Notes: generated by a model not told the origin, from the letters alone. A stretch of DNA of 64,000 nt from WHSW01 sp963729075 (GCA_963729075.1 CAVSMU010000018.1:248001-312000); one strand, 5' to 3'; shown: positions 43,299 to 53,453, counted from the first letter of the stretch. A program made the numbers and translations.

Positions 43299-44284
43299 AG
43301 GTCGCGGTGATCTCCGGCGGGCGCTCCTCGGAGCACGAGATCTCGCTGCAGTCCGGCGCCTCGGTCGCCGCCGGGCTGCGCGAGGCGGGCCACGACGTCA
43401 CCGAGGTGCTGATCGACCGCGAGGGCCGCTGGCTCGCCGCCGGGGAGGAGGTCGAGCTCCGCGCCGCGGCCGGGTTGCTCGGCTGCGACGTCGCCTTTCC
43501 GGTGCTTCACGGCCCGTTCGGCGAGGACGGAACGGTCCAGGGGATGCTCGAGTGCCTCGACGTCGCCTACGCGGGTCCCAGCGTGCTCGCGGCGGCGGTG
43601 GCGATGGACAAGCTGACCTGCAAGCGCCTGCTCGCGTTCGGCGGCCTGCCCCAGGTCGAGTTCGCCGAGGTCGGCGAGGACGGCTGGCGCGAGCACGTGG
43701 CCGCGATGCCGAGGCCACTCTGGGTGAAGCCTTCGCGCCTCGGCTCCAGCGTCGGCATCACCCGGGTCTCCAACCCCGAGCGGGAGCTCGACCAGGCGGT
43801 GGAGACGGCGCGCGCCCACGACCCGCGGGTGATCGTCGAAGCTGACGCCGAGGCCCGCGAGGTCGAGTGCTCGGTCATCGGCAACGCCGGCATCGGGGAC
43901 GACGAGAGCATCGAGACGTCGGTGCCCGGGGCGATCGTCACCAAGGCTTCTGACTGGTACGACTTCGAGGCCAAGTACGCCGAGGGCGGGATGGAGCTGA
44001 TCGTGCCGGCGCCGCTCGACGACCCGACCGTCGCCCGCGTCCGCGAGCTCGCCGAGCGGGTCTTCGTCGCGATCGGCGGCACCGGCCTCGCGCGCTGCGA
44101 CTTCTTCGTTCGGGACGACGGCGAGGTCCTCGTGAACGAGATCAACACGATCCCGGGGTTCACCGCGACGAGCGTCTTCGGGAAGCTGTTCGAGGCCAGC
44201 GGCGTCCCCTACGCCGAGCTCTGCGACCGCCTCGTCCGGCTCGGGGCCGACCGCCACCGCCGCGAGCGCGAATACCGGTTCTGA
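43295..44284 (+). CDS. ddl: D-alanine-D-alanine ligase
   Basis: GTG 43295 overlaps the pknB stop (GTGA). The 329-residue ATP-grasp enzyme has 'SGGRSSEHEISLQSG', 'LHGPFGEDGTVQGMLE', 'YAGPSVLAAAVAMDK', 'WVKPSRLGSSVGITRV', 'YDFEAKYAEGGMELIVPA' (in part) and 'VNEINTIPGFTATSVF'. It makes D-Ala-D-Ala for lipid II. The 'EAKY' motif indicates D-Ala rather than D-Lac specificity. Its presence at the end of the kinase operon ties precursor supply to the divisome genes. Confidence 0.95.
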   Translation: MKVAVISGGRSSEHEISLQSGASVAAGLREAGHDVTEVLIDREGRWLAAGEEVELRAAAGLLGCDVAFPVLHGPFGEDGTVQGMLECLDVAYAGPSVLAAAVAMDKLTCKRLLAFGGLPQVEFAEVGEDGWREHVAAMPRPLWVKPSRLGSSVGITRVSNPERELDQAVETARAHDPRVIVEADAEAREVECSVIGNAGIGDDESIETSVPGAIVTKASDWYDFEAKYAEGGMELIVPAPLDDPTVARVRELAERVFVAIGGTGLARCDFFVRDDGEVLVNEINTIPGFTATSVFGKLFEASGVPYAELCDRLVRLGADRHRREREYRF

Positions 44285-44300
44285 ACGGAGCCGCGCGCCC

Positions 44301-45815
44301 CTAGCTGACCAGCTCGATGTCGGACACCTCTGGCCGGAAGCGGTCCTCGTCGGAGGCGGACGCGAGCTTCGTGAACCAGAGCAGGAAGAACCTGCTCGGC
44401 TCCGGGACCTCCAGCGGTGCCTGGCTCTCCGTGTCGGCGTTCGTGATCGTGCCGATCGGGCCGGTCCACCCGTCGAGCGTCTCGGGTGGCCCCGACGCCG
44501 CCGAGTAGATCTCGGCGTCCCATCCGCCGACGGGCGAGCGGACGATTATCGTCGTCGGCGTGACGGGCTCCTCCGTCTCGACGTAGAGCCCGACTCCGTC
44601 CTTGAGGCCTCCGAAGAGCTCGGTGTCGTAGTGCTCTCCCACCCACTGGGTGCCGCTCTGGTTGCCGTCGATCGCGAAGTCCGTTTCCTCGGGGAGCTCG
44701 CCGTCGCCGCCGATCGGGTCGAAGTCGACGGCCGACGCCAGCTCGATCGGCTCACCGGTCACGTCCGTGCCACCGCCGCCGTTGCCGCGCTCGCGACTCT
44801 CGCCGGTCAGCCCGGCGATCAGCAGCGCGGCGGCGGTCCCCGCCAGGACGAGCAGGATGCCTGCGACCGAGACCCGGCGCGAGGTCAGGATCCGCCGGTG
44901 GCGGGGTGGCACCGAGTCGAGGACGGTCGTCGCCTCGCCGGTCGAGCGCCCCGCGCGCGCGATCTCGACCTCGAGCGCGCTCTCGAGATCGGTCAGCATC
45001 GCGTTCATGTCCGGGTAGCGCTTGTCGGGCTTCTTCTCGGTCGCGCGCTCGACCACGGCCGCCAGTGCCGACGACACCTCGGGGCGCTTGGCCTGCACGT
45101 CGGGCATGCGCTCGTTGACATGCTTCATCGCCACGCCGACGAGGTTCTCCGCCCGGAACGGGACCTCTCCGGTGAGCATCTCGTACAGGAGCACGCCGAG
45201 CGAGTAGATGTCCGAGCGCGCGTCGACCCCGTGGCCCATCGCCTGCTCGGGAGCGACGTAGTCGGTCGTCCCGAGTACCCGCCCGGTGGCCGTGAGTCCG
45301 TCCTGCTCGAGCTCGCGCGCGATCCCGAAGTCGGTCACCTTCGCCCGCCCCTCGGAGTCGATCAGGACGTTCTGCGGCTTGACGTCGCGATGCACGAGCC
45401 GGCGCGCGTGAGCGGCCTGCAGGCCGCGGCCGACCTCGATCGCGTAGGCGGCGGCCTCGTCGAGGGGCAGCTTGCCGAGCCGCTCGATGCGCTCCTTCAG
45501 CGTCTCGCCGTCGCAGTACTCGAAGACGATGTAGGGCCGGCCGCCGTCCTCGCCGGCATCGATGACCGCCACCACGTTGGGGTGCGAGACCTGCGCCACC
45601 GCCCGCGCCTCGCGCCGGAAGCGCTCGATCTGGTCCGGCTGATCGGAGATCTCGCGGTGCAGCACCTTCGCCGCAACCCAGCGCTCCAGCGTCTCGTCGC
45701 GGGCCAGATACACGGTCGACATCCCGCCGCTGCCCAGCTTCTGCTCGAGCCGGTACCGCCCCGAGAGCACCGTCCCGGTCAGCGCGCCCGCCATCCCTGT
45801 CGTCGCCTCGCTCAC
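44301..45815 (-). CDS. Serine/threonine kinase with extracytoplasmic discoidin-like domain
   Basis: From GTG 45815 (ATG 45794 is the alternative) the 504-residue protein has a kinase domain ('KLGSGGMSTVYLARD', 'VAAKVLH', 'HRDVKPQNVLIDSEG', 'TDFGIAREL', 'GTTDYVAPEQA'). One TM helix follows ('VAGILLVLAGTAAALLIAGL', about 325-345), then a β-rich outside domain of about 150 residues ('ASAVDFDPIGGDGE', 'IDGNQSGTQWVGEHY', 'GVGLYVETEEPVTPTTIIV'). The latter resembles F5/8-type folds, like the C-terminus of mycobacterial MviN. It converges on ddl and may bind a surface glycan. Confidence 0.87.
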   Translation of the reverse strand: MSEATTGMAGALTGTVLSGRYRLEQKLGSGGMSTVYLARDETLERWVAAKVLHREISDQPDQIERFRREARAVAQVSHPNVVAVIDAGEDGGRPYIVFEYCDGETLKERIERLGKLPLDEAAAYAIEVGRGLQAAHARRLVHRDVKPQNVLIDSEGRAKVTDFGIARELEQDGLTATGRVLGTTDYVAPEQAMGHGVDARSDIYSLGVLLYEMLTGEVPFRAENLVGVAMKHVNERMPDVQAKRPEVSSALAAVVERATEKKPDKRYPDMNAMLTDLESALEVEIARAGRSTGEATTVLDSVPPRHRRILTSRRVSVAGILLVLAGTAAALLIAGLTGESRERGNGGGGTDVTGEPIELASAVDFDPIGGDGELPEETDFAIDGNQSGTQWVGEHYDTELFGGLKDGVGLYVETEEPVTPTTIIVRSPVGGWDAEIYSAASGPPETLDGWTGPIGTITNADTESQAPLEVPEPSRFFLLWFTKLASASDEDRFRPEVSDIELVS

Positions 45816-45927
45816 GTCACTGCTTTTTACTCTCGCATACGCCCCGCGCCGCGCAAGGCCCGGACTGCATGATGGACCGTCCAGCCTTACTACGACGCCG
45901 AACCCGGCTGCTCCTTCCCTACCCGGT

Positions 45928-46191
45928 ATGTCAGGCTGTAGCGCGCGCCCGCGATCAGGGGGTCGCGGCGGTCGTATCAACCACGACCTCGTGGGACAGC
46001 TCTCGCTCGACGCCGGGGTCGATCCGGCCGAGGTGTCGGTCGAGTGCCCGGAGGGCCAGGAGGCCGAAGAGGGCAACGAGTTCCAGTGCACGCTGACCGC
46101 GCCGAACGGCGACGAGGTCGCGGTCGACGTAACGATCACCGAGGGAGGCGACAGCTTCGAGGCCGTCGTGCCCCCGCAGCAGTTCGAGTAG
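45928..46191 (+). CDS. DUF4333-like small protein, N-terminus atypical
   Basis: The 87-residue frame carries a DUF4333-type domain: 'DAGVDPAEVSVECPEG', 'GNEFQCTLTAPNGDEVAVDVTI' (in part), 'GGDSFEAVVPPQQ', with two cysteines. In relatives this domain follows a lipoprotein or TM segment. Here the N-terminus (MSGCSARPRSGGRG) has none, so the start may be wrong, or the gene truncated or frame-shifted upstream. It converges on the DJ-1/PfpI gene. Confidence 0.55.
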   Translation: MSGCSARPRSGGRGGRINHDLVGQLSLDAGVDPAEVSVECPEGQEAEEGNEFQCTLTAPNGDEVAVDVTITEGGDSFEAVVPPQQFE

Positions 46192-46202
46192 CGGAGGTCC
46201 CG

Positions 46203-46833
46203 CTAGGGGGCGTTTTCGAGGCTGCGGATGAGCTCGACGAGCTCGGGCGTGGCCTTGTGGGGCGCCCCCGCGTCGAACGGCGGGTCGGGGTCGTACTCGA
46301 TCCCGAGCTGGATCGCCTTCGCGACGTCGTCGCCGGCGACCCGTGCCGCAAGGGTCAGGGCCATGTCGATGCCGGAGGAGACCCCCGCGGCGGTGACGAC
46401 CTTGCCGTCCTCGACCACCCGCGCGTCCACGGGCTCGGCGCCGTACGCGCGGAGCGCCTCGCGATAGACCCAGTGGCTGGTGGCGCGCTTGCCCTCGAGG
46501 AGGCCGGCGGCGCCGAGCACCAGCGAGCCGGTGCAGACCGATGTCGTCCAGGCCGACGTCTCGTGCGCGGAGCGCAGCCAGTCGAGCACCTCGTCGTCGC
46601 CGAGCAGCGGCCGGTTGCCCTCGCCACCCGGCACGAGCACGATCTCGGGGTCGGGAAGGTCGGCGAGCCCGAGGTCCGCGCTGAGCGCGAGGGCGCCCGG
46701 TGTCGGTGCGCTTCGGGCCGGGCTCCTTGGCGACGAACCGTAGGTCGGCGCCGGGCAGGCGCGAGAGAACCTCGTAGGGGCCGACGGCGTCCAGCGCCGT
46801 GAGCTGGTCGAAGATCAGGATCGCGATTCGCAT
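46203..46833 (-). pseudogene. DJ-1/PfpI family protein, frame broken by one inserted base
   Basis: ATG 46833 opens 'MRIAILIFDQLTALDAVGPYEVLSRLPG' (in part). After 'RTDTG' the frame is lost and resumes as 'ADLPDPEIVLVPGGEGN', 'TTSVCTGSLVLGAAGLLEGKRATSHW' (in part; nucleophile-elbow Cys in SVCTGS), 'VTAAGVSSGIDMALTLAARV'. Removing one C from the CCC at 46696-46698 restores 209 residues. This branch resembles the ThiJ/PfpI domain found alone or in AraC-like regulators. Sequence error or recent loss are both possible. Confidence 0.82.
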
Positions 46834-46865
46834 GCAGACATGTTGACCGTTCTGCGGCCGCTCGT

Positions 46866-47872
<1,007 letters not shown>

Positions 47873-47876
<4 letters not shown>

Positions 47877-48682
47877 CGTCGCCGCATTCTCGCCACAACG
47901 GCGGTCGCGAGGCCCAGGCGGTACGCCGCGTACGGCCACAGCGCCCGATCGCGCTCCACGAGTGAGATGAGCCGCTGGGACGCCAGGGTGGAGGCAAACG
48001 AGGTCGCGACGCCGGCGGCAATCGCCCGGCGGAGCTCACTGCTGACCCCACGACGGCGCAGCCGGATTCCCTTCAGCGCCGTCGCGCCGATGATGACGGG
48101 CAGCGCGACCGTTCGCGAGAGCAGGTTCGCGTGCTCCCGGGTGAATCGCCGAAACCGCGCGGCGGTGAGTGTCGCGCCGTTGCGCGACACCCCAGGTACG
48201 AGTGCCGCGGCCTGAGCGACGCCCAGCGCGAGCCCGTCCGCCGGGCCGGCGTCGCCCGGCCCGCGCTCCTGAGGACGCGTGTCCGCCGCCACCATCCCCG
48301 CTGCGCCGGCGAGCAGGCCGGCTGCGATGCTTCGCGGGCCGCCGAGCCGGCCCTCGATCTGGCGCTCGAGCCGGTAGCCCGCGATGGCCGGCGGCACGAA
48401 CGACAGCGCGACCACCGCCGCCCGCCTCCCATCGAAGGCCCTGAGCTCAGCGGCGATCACGCGGCGCTGGCCGATCAGCAGCGCGGCCGCCGTCCCGGCG
48501 TGCAGGGCGACGTCGAAGCTCTTGCGGGCCTCGGCGTCGAGCCCTTCGAAATCCCAGCCCGCGAACCAGGGCACCAGCGCCAGGTGCGCCGAACTCGAGA
48601 CCGGCAGCAGCTCGGCCGGCCCTTGGACGGCGCCGAGGATCGCCGCGCGCCGGGCGCTCAGACCGGGAGCGCCCGCCGTCAT
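47873..48682 (-). CDS. uppP: Undecaprenyl-diphosphatase (UppP/BacA)
   Basis: The 269-residue membrane protein has the two BacA motifs 'QGPAELLPVSSSAHLALVP' (usually EGLTEFLPVSSTGHL) and 'LVPGVSRNGATLTAARF' (usually PGTSRSG). Several hydrophobic helices and 'ALSFVPPAIAGYRLE' are also present. It dephosphorylates undecaprenyl diphosphate to recycle the carrier lipid. Replacement of the first Glu by Gln and of Ser by Asn in the second motif are departures from the commonest pattern. ATG 48682 is four bases after dedA. Confidence 0.85.
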
Positions 48683-48686
48683 CGAA

Positions 48687-49358
48687 TCAGGGGCCGGCTT
48701 CGGCCGGCTGCGTCCCGTTGCGGCGGCGCCGAATCAGCCAGTAGATGATCAGGCCGACGATCGCGGCGAGCACCACGTAGTCGCCGTAGTGGAGGTAGTC
48801 CCGCCACTCCTCCCAGTTGTCTCCGACCTGCTCGCCGATGAAGCCGAGCAGCAGCACCCAGGGGACGCAGCCCGCGAGCGTGAGCAGGGTGAAGCGCCAG
48901 AACGGCATCCTGGCCACCCCGGCAGGCAGCGAGATGAACGTGCGGATGATCGGCAGCATCCGGGCGAAGAACACGGTCGCGTCGCCGTGGCGCTCGAACC
49001 AGCGATCCGCCCACTCGAGATGGCGCCGGTTGATGTGGATCAAACGGTTCTTCTCGAGCAGCTCCATGCGGCCGTAGTAGCCGGCCGCCCAGGCGACCCA
49101 GGAGCCGACGACGTTGCCGAGCACCCCCGCGACGACGATCCCGAACAGGGTCATCTCGCCCTCGGAGACGTTGAACCCGGCGAACAGCATGATCGCCTCG
49201 CTGGGCACCGGGATGCAGGCGCTCTCGAGCAGCATCAAGAAGAAGACCCCGGCGTAGCCCATCGCGTCGATCACGTCGACGGCCGCCTCGACGATCGGAT
49301 CGACGACGAAGTCGGTCAGCCCCCCCACGACGGGCGTCTGCGCGCTGATCGGGTCCAT
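48687..49358 (-). CDS. DedA family membrane protein
   Basis: The 223-residue protein shows the DedA (SNARE-associated) pattern: 'VFFLMLLESACIPVPSEAIMLFAGF' (in part), 'GNVVGSWVAWAAGYYGR', 'WFERHGDATVFFARMLPIIRTFISLPAGVARM' (in part), 'GCVPWVLLLGFIG', and a basic C-terminus. Members include UptA-type undecaprenyl-phosphate flippases. Its operon with uppP supports a role in recycling the C55 carrier. ATG 49358 gives the family length; the frame is open further upstream. Confidence 0.88.
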   Translation of the reverse strand: MDPISAQTPVVGGLTDFVVDPIVEAAVDVIDAMGYAGVFFLMLLESACIPVPSEAIMLFAGFNVSEGEMTLFGIVVAGVLGNVVGSWVAWAAGYYGRMELLEKNRLIHINRRHLEWADRWFERHGDATVFFARMLPIIRTFISLPAGVARMPFWRFTLLTLAGCVPWVLLLGFIGEQVGDNWEEWRDYLHYGDYVVLAAIVGLIIYWLIRRRRNGTQPAEAGP

Positions 49359-49414
49359 GCGGGCGGGAGAGGTTACCCGCCGGGCGCCCACCGACCACCG
49401 TAGACTGGCCGCGA

Positions 49415-49459
49415 GGGGCCTTGCCCCGAAAGCAGCATGTAAGGGCGCCGTAGGCGCCC
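49415..49459 (+). promoter_or_regulatory. Two hairpins in the leader of the dehydratase gene
   Basis: GGGGC (49415-49419)/GCCCC (49423-49427) and the palindrome GGGCGCC-GTA-GGCGCCC (49443-49459) lie between the divergent dedA and polysaccharide genes, the second ending 12 bp before ATG 49472. They could attenuate transcription or shape translation of the first polysaccharide gene. No known riboswitch fold was recognised. Confidence 0.45.
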
Positions 49460-49471
49460 GCAAGTAATTTG

Positions 49472-51355
49472 ATGATTCTGTCCCGCCTCACGGATCCGGT
49501 CTACAGGCGGCGGGCGCTCGAGTTCGCGGCTGACGCGCTGCTCTGCGCCGCGGCGTTCGCGCTCGCCTTCAAGCTCCGCTTCCTCGACGAGCGCATGCCG
49601 GAGCGTTACGAGACGATGCTCGTCGGCTCGATTGCGTTCGTCGCGGTCGGCAAGGCGGCGGTGCTCGAGGTGCTCGGGATGCATCAGCAGTGGTGGCGCT
49701 ACTTCCGCCTCCCCGATCTCTGGCCGCTGTTCCGGTCGCTGGCGATCGCGAGCGCCCTGATGGTCCTCGTCTTCGTGCTCGCCAAGCCGTTTCCCGACGG
49801 CCTGCCGCGATCGGTCGTGATCCTCGATCTGATTCTCTCGTGCGCGTTGCTCGGCGGGGCGAGGCTCGCGCGCCGTTCGCTCGCCGAGCGGCCGGCGCGT
49901 CGCGCCGGCCAGCGCCGCCTGCGCGAGGTGCTGGTCGTCGGCGCCGGCTCCGGCGGCCAGATGGTGGTTCGCGAGCTCAAGCTCAACCCGAATCTGGGTG
50001 CCCGCGCGATCGGATTCCTCGATGACGATCCGCGCAAGCGGGGCATGCGCACCGAGGGCCTCAAGGTCATCGGCACTACCGACGAGGTCGGGCCGATCTG
50101 CGACCGGCTCGTCCCCGACGAGGTGGTGATCGCGATCCCGTCCGCTCCCGGAGTGCTGCGCGCGAAGGTCGTCGCCGCGTGTCGCGATCGCGGGATTCCG
50201 GTGCGAACGCTTCCGACCGTGTTCGAGCTGCTTCGCGGCGGCGTGCAGCTCACGCGCCAGCTGCGCGAGGTCCGGGTGGAGGACGTTCTCGGGCGCGATC
50301 CGGTGGTCATGGAGCTCGAGCGGGTCGGCGCTTACCTCGAGGACAAGCGGGTGCTGGTGACCGGCGCGGGGGGCTCGATCGGCGCCGAGCTCTGCCGCCA
50401 GATCGCGCGCGTGCAGCCGCGGCTGCTGGTGATGCTCGATCACGCCGAGGACAACCTGTTCGAGATCGATCGGGAGATGACCGGCCGCTGGCACTTCAAC
50501 CGGGTGGAGTCGGTCCTCGCCGACTGCAGGGAAGGCGACCGGATGCTCGAGGTGATGCAGCGCTTCAAGCCCGAGGTCGTCTTCCACGCCGCCGCCTACA
50601 AGCACGTGCCGCTGATGGAGGCGAACCCGCTCGAAGCGCTGCGCAACAACGCGATCGCGACCCAGGTGACGGCGAAGACGGCCGCCGTGGCCGGGGCCCA
50701 GCGCTTCGTCCTGGTCTCGACCGACAAGGCGGTCAATCCGCGCACGGTCATGGGCGCGACCAAGGCGATGGCGGAGTGGATCGTCGAGGCGGCGGGGCAG
50801 CGCACGCCGCAGACGAAGTTCACGATCGTGCGCTTCGGCAACGTGCTCGCGTCCTCGGGCAGCGTGGTCCCGATCTTCCGGTCGCAGATCGAGCAGGGCG
50901 GCCCGGTGACGGTGACGCACCCGGAGATGACCCGGTACTTCATGACCATCCCGGAGTCGGTCCAGCTCGTGATCCAGGCCGGCGACCTCGGGGGCACGTC
51001 AGGGGAGGTGTTCGTACTCGAGATGGGCGAGCCGGTCCGGATCATCGACCTCGCGCGCAACATGATCCGGCTCGCCGGCTACGAGCCCGACGCGGAGATC
51101 GCGATCGAGATCGTCGGCGTGCGCCCAGGGGAGAAGATCCACGAGGAGCTCTTCAACGACGGCGAGCGCTCGCAGCAGACGTCAGCCGAGCGGATCGTGC
51201 GGGCGGTGCGGGCGAGGCCCCTCGATCCGGAGTGGGTCGAGGAGACGATCGAGCGCCTGGAGTCGCTGGTGGCCTCCGGCGACGAGGCGGGCCTCGCGGA
51301 GCACGTGGTGGAGTTGATGGGGACCGAGGGCGCGGCAGGGCGGACGCTGGTCTGA
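49472..51355 (+). CDS. Membrane-bound nucleotide-sugar 4,6-dehydratase (CapD/PglF/WbpM-like)
   Basis: The 627-residue protein has four N-terminal TM helices, a Rossmann-like CoA-binding-type domain ('VLVVGAGSGGQMVVRELK'), and an SDR domain: 'VLVTGAGGSIGAELCRQI', 'FHAAAYKHVPLMEANPLEALRNN' (in part), 'VSTDKAVNPRTVMGATKAMAE' (in part) with the family's Met-for-Tyr MxxxK triad, and 'GEPVRIIDLARNMI'. It converts UDP-GlcNAc or similar to a 4-keto-6-deoxy sugar, the first step to modified surface sugars. ATG 49472 is preferred over TTG 49469. It opens the polysaccharide cluster. Confidence 0.92.
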   Translation: MILSRLTDPVYRRRALEFAADALLCAAAFALAFKLRFLDERMPERYETMLVGSIAFVAVGKAAVLEVLGMHQQWWRYFRLPDLWPLFRSLAIASALMVLVFVLAKPFPDGLPRSVVILDLILSCALLGGARLARRSLAERPARRAGQRRLREVLVVGAGSGGQMVVRELKLNPNLGARAIGFLDDDPRKRGMRTEGLKVIGTTDEVGPICDRLVPDEVVIAIPSAPGVLRAKVVAACRDRGIPVRTLPTVFELLRGGVQLTRQLREVRVEDVLGRDPVVMELERVGAYLEDKRVLVTGAGGSIGAELCRQIARVQPRLLVMLDHAEDNLFEIDREMTGRWHFNRVESVLADCREGDRMLEVMQRFKPEVVFHAAAYKHVPLMEANPLEALRNNAIATQVTAKTAAVAGAQRFVLVSTDKAVNPRTVMGATKAMAEWIVEAAGQRTPQTKFTIVRFGNVLASSGSVVPIFRSQIEQGGPVTVTHPEMTRYFMTIPESVQLVIQAGDLGGTSGEVFVLEMGEPVRIIDLARNMIRLAGYEPDAEIAIEIVGVRPGEKIHEELFNDGERSQQTSAERIVRAVRARPLDPEWVEETIERLESLVASGDEAGLAEHVVELMGTEGAAGRTLV

Positions 51356-51417
51356 TCCATAAGATCACTCGCCACGATGGGTGATCCGGATCCGCGCGCC
51401 GGCGACTGCGCAGACTG

Positions 51418-52221
51418 ATGGTTGACCTGCTGGAGCGGATCGGGCCGTACCTCGGTGTCGCCGCCTTCCTCGGCCTCGCCGTGCTCGCGTTCCTGATCAT
51501 CCAGCAGGCCCGTGAGGTGCGCCGGTTGCGCGAATGGGCCGGACGCGCGCCGGAGCGGGCGGACGAGGCGGCGCAGGCGGCCGCCGCCGCTGCCGAGGCG
51601 CGGGGCGATGCGGCCGAGGACGCACAGGAAGAGGAGCAGGAAGAGGAGGAGCCGGTCGCGGCCGCGCCCGAAGCCGGCGAGCCGGGACGGTTCGCCCGCT
51701 TTCGCGACGCGGTCGCCGTTCGGTTCGCCGCGCTCGACCGCCGGATGCCGATGGACCCTCGCTACCTGATCGCCGTGCTCGCGGCCGCGCTGATCGCCGC
51801 CGGCGTCCTGACCAGCGGCTTCGGTCTCCTCGGCGACGATGGCGGGGGCGGGGGCGGCGGCGGAAAGCGCGGTGGCGAGAAGCCCGAGCGGGTCGAGGTT
51901 GCGGTGCTCAACGCGACTCAGGTCGACGAGGGCTCGGTGCCGATCGACGCGGTGGCGGGGCTCGCGGCCAAGGTCGCCGACGAGGTGATCAAGCCGGCCA
52001 AGGGATTCAAGGTGGGCGAGGAGGAGACGGCCGGGTCGGGCTTCGACGCGACGACGATCATGTTCGAGCCCAACGCCGAAGCCGAGGCGGAGGATCTCGC
52101 CCGGACGGTCTCCGACCAGCTCGGGGAGACCCCGGTGACGCCGATGGTCGACGAGGTTCGACAGCTGTCCGGCAACGCCCCGCTGGCGCTCGTGATCGGC
52201 CAGGACGACGCCGAGTTCTGA
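51418..52221 (+). CDS. LytR_C-domain membrane protein (first of a tandem pair)
   Basis: The 267-residue protein has an N-terminal TM helix (about 10-28), an Ala/Glu-rich cytosolic stretch, a second TM helix (about 117-136), a Gly-rich linker, and a C-terminal LytR_C domain ('RVEVAVLNATQVDEGSVPID', 'LAAKVADEVIKPAKGFKVGE', 'TTIMFEPNAEAEAEDLARTV'). LytR_C usually follows the catalytic domain of LytR-CpsA-Psr enzymes that attach glycans to peptidoglycan; here the catalytic part is absent. It precedes a paralog of the same layout. Confidence 0.83.
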   Translation: MVDLLERIGPYLGVAAFLGLAVLAFLIIQQAREVRRLREWAGRAPERADEAAQAAAAAAEARGDAAEDAQEEEQEEEEPVAAAPEAGEPGRFARFRDAVAVRFAALDRRMPMDPRYLIAVLAAALIAAGVLTSGFGLLGDDGGGGGGGGKRGGEKPERVEVAVLNATQVDEGSVPIDAVAGLAAKVADEVIKPAKGFKVGEEETAGSGFDATTIMFEPNAEAEAEDLARTVSDQLGETPVTPMVDEVRQLSGNAPLALVIGQDDAEF

Positions 52222-52227
52222 CCCGCG

Positions 52228-53040
52228 ATGCAGATCTCGGAGATCTTCGACAGCGCCACCGGATTCGTCGCGCTGGGGGCGCTGGTCGCGATCGCGCTGC
52301 TCCTGCCGCTGTACCTCTCCCAGCGGCGCGACGTCCAGCGGATGCGCACCTGGATGGATCGCGAGCCCGGCCACCCCGCCGCCGACATCGCCGCCAGCGA
52401 GGCGATCCTGGATCACGCCGAGCGCGAGCTCGAGGAGCTGCTGGGACCGGAGGAGGCCGCCGCCGCAGAACCTGCGCCCGAGCCGGGGACGACGCCCTCG
52501 GCCCCGGTACCCGCGGCCACCCGCGTCACGCATGAACGACCGGCGCTCGAGCGGATCACGATGGAGCGCGCCGCGCTCGCGCCGCACCCACGCTGGCGCC
52601 GCTTCGTCGCCCGCGTAACCCAGCCACGTGTGCTCATCGCGATCGGCGTCAGCGCGCTGCTGCTCGGCGGGGCGGCCATCTACGCCTCCGAGGAGCTTCT
52701 GCGCGACGGCGGCGAGGGCGGGGGGCCGCGTGCGGGGGCGATCGACCGGGCCGACGTCACGGTAGCCGTCCTCAACGGCACCTCGGTCAACGGGCTCGCG
52801 GGCAACGTCGGCTCGGACGTCGAGGCGAGCGGCTACGTGCTCGGGCCGGTGAGCAGCACGACGCCGGGCGTCGAGAAGACCGCTGTCCTCTACGCCGACG
52901 GGCAAAAGCGCGCGGCGCAGAAGGTCGCCCGCGACCTCGGGGTCGACAAGGCGACCGTCGAGCCCGTCGACCGCGAGACGCGGCGCCTGGCCGGCGACGC
53001 CGACGTCGTCGTCATCGCCGGGGAGGACCGCACCTCTTGA
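52228..53040 (+). CDS. LytR_C-domain membrane protein (second of a tandem pair)
   Basis: The 270-residue protein repeats the layout of its neighbour: TM helix (about 14-30), charged linker, second TM (about 132-150), Gly-rich stretch, and LytR_C ('VTVAVLNGTSVNGLAGNVGSDV', 'YVLGPVSSTTPGVEKTAVLY', 'AQKVARDLGVDKATVEPV'). It starts six bases after the first copy and overlaps the next gene by four bases (TTGA). The sequences have diverged, so the duplication is old. A scaffold or chain-anchoring role is inferred. Confidence 0.83.
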   Translation: MQISEIFDSATGFVALGALVAIALLLPLYLSQRRDVQRMRTWMDREPGHPAADIAASEAILDHAERELEELLGPEEAAAAEPAPEPGTTPSAPVPAATRVTHERPALERITMERAALAPHPRWRRFVARVTQPRVLIAIGVSALLLGGAAIYASEELLRDGGEGGGPRAGAIDRADVTVAVLNGTSVNGLAGNVGSDVEASGYVLGPVSSTTPGVEKTAVLYADGQKRAAQKVARDLGVDKATVEPVDRETRRLAGDADVVVIAGEDRTS

Positions 53041-53453
53041 CCAGCCGCGTCTCCGCGGGCGCGGTGCTCTTCTTCGCCCTCCTGACCGCGGCGCTGGTGG
53101 CCGGGGTGCTCGTCGTCCGCGCGCGCACCCCCGACCTGGTGCTCGAGGTGACCAGCCAGCCGTCGCTGATCGTGGACGACGATGCGCGGATCACCTTCTT
53201 CGTCCGGGAGTCCGACGATCACGCGCGGGTTGCGATCGTCGACAGCACCGAGGACATCGTCCGCACGCTGGATCCCGACGTCGAGCTGACCGAGGGCGAG
53301 GAGGTCACCTACGAGTGGGATCGCTCGACCGACGCCGGCGGCCGCGCGCCGCCAGGCCGCTACCGGCTGTTTGTCGAGCTCCCGTCCGAGAACCGGGAAA
53401 TGGTCTGGCCACGGCGGATAACGCTCGCCACGGGGTTCGGAGGCGAGGACTGA
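53037..53453 (+). CDS. Membrane-anchored Ig-like (FlgD_ig-type) small protein
   Basis: TTG 53037 overlaps the upstream stop (TTGA). The 138-residue protein has one N-terminal TM helix ('GAVLFFALLTAALVAGVLVV') and an outside β-sandwich with 'PDLVLEVTSQPSLIVDDDARI', 'VTYEWDRSTDAGGRAPPGRYRLFVEL' (in part), the pattern of FlgD-type Ig modules. No catalytic motif is present. Its fixed place between LytR_C proteins and the polymerase-like gene suggests an accessory part in glycan export or attachment. Confidence 0.72.
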   Translation: MTSRVSAGAVLFFALLTAALVAGVLVVRARTPDLVLEVTSQPSLIVDDDARITFFVRESDDHARVAIVDSTEDIVRTLDPDVELTEGEEVTYEWDRSTDAGGRAPPGRYRLFVELPSENREMVWPRRITLATGFGGED

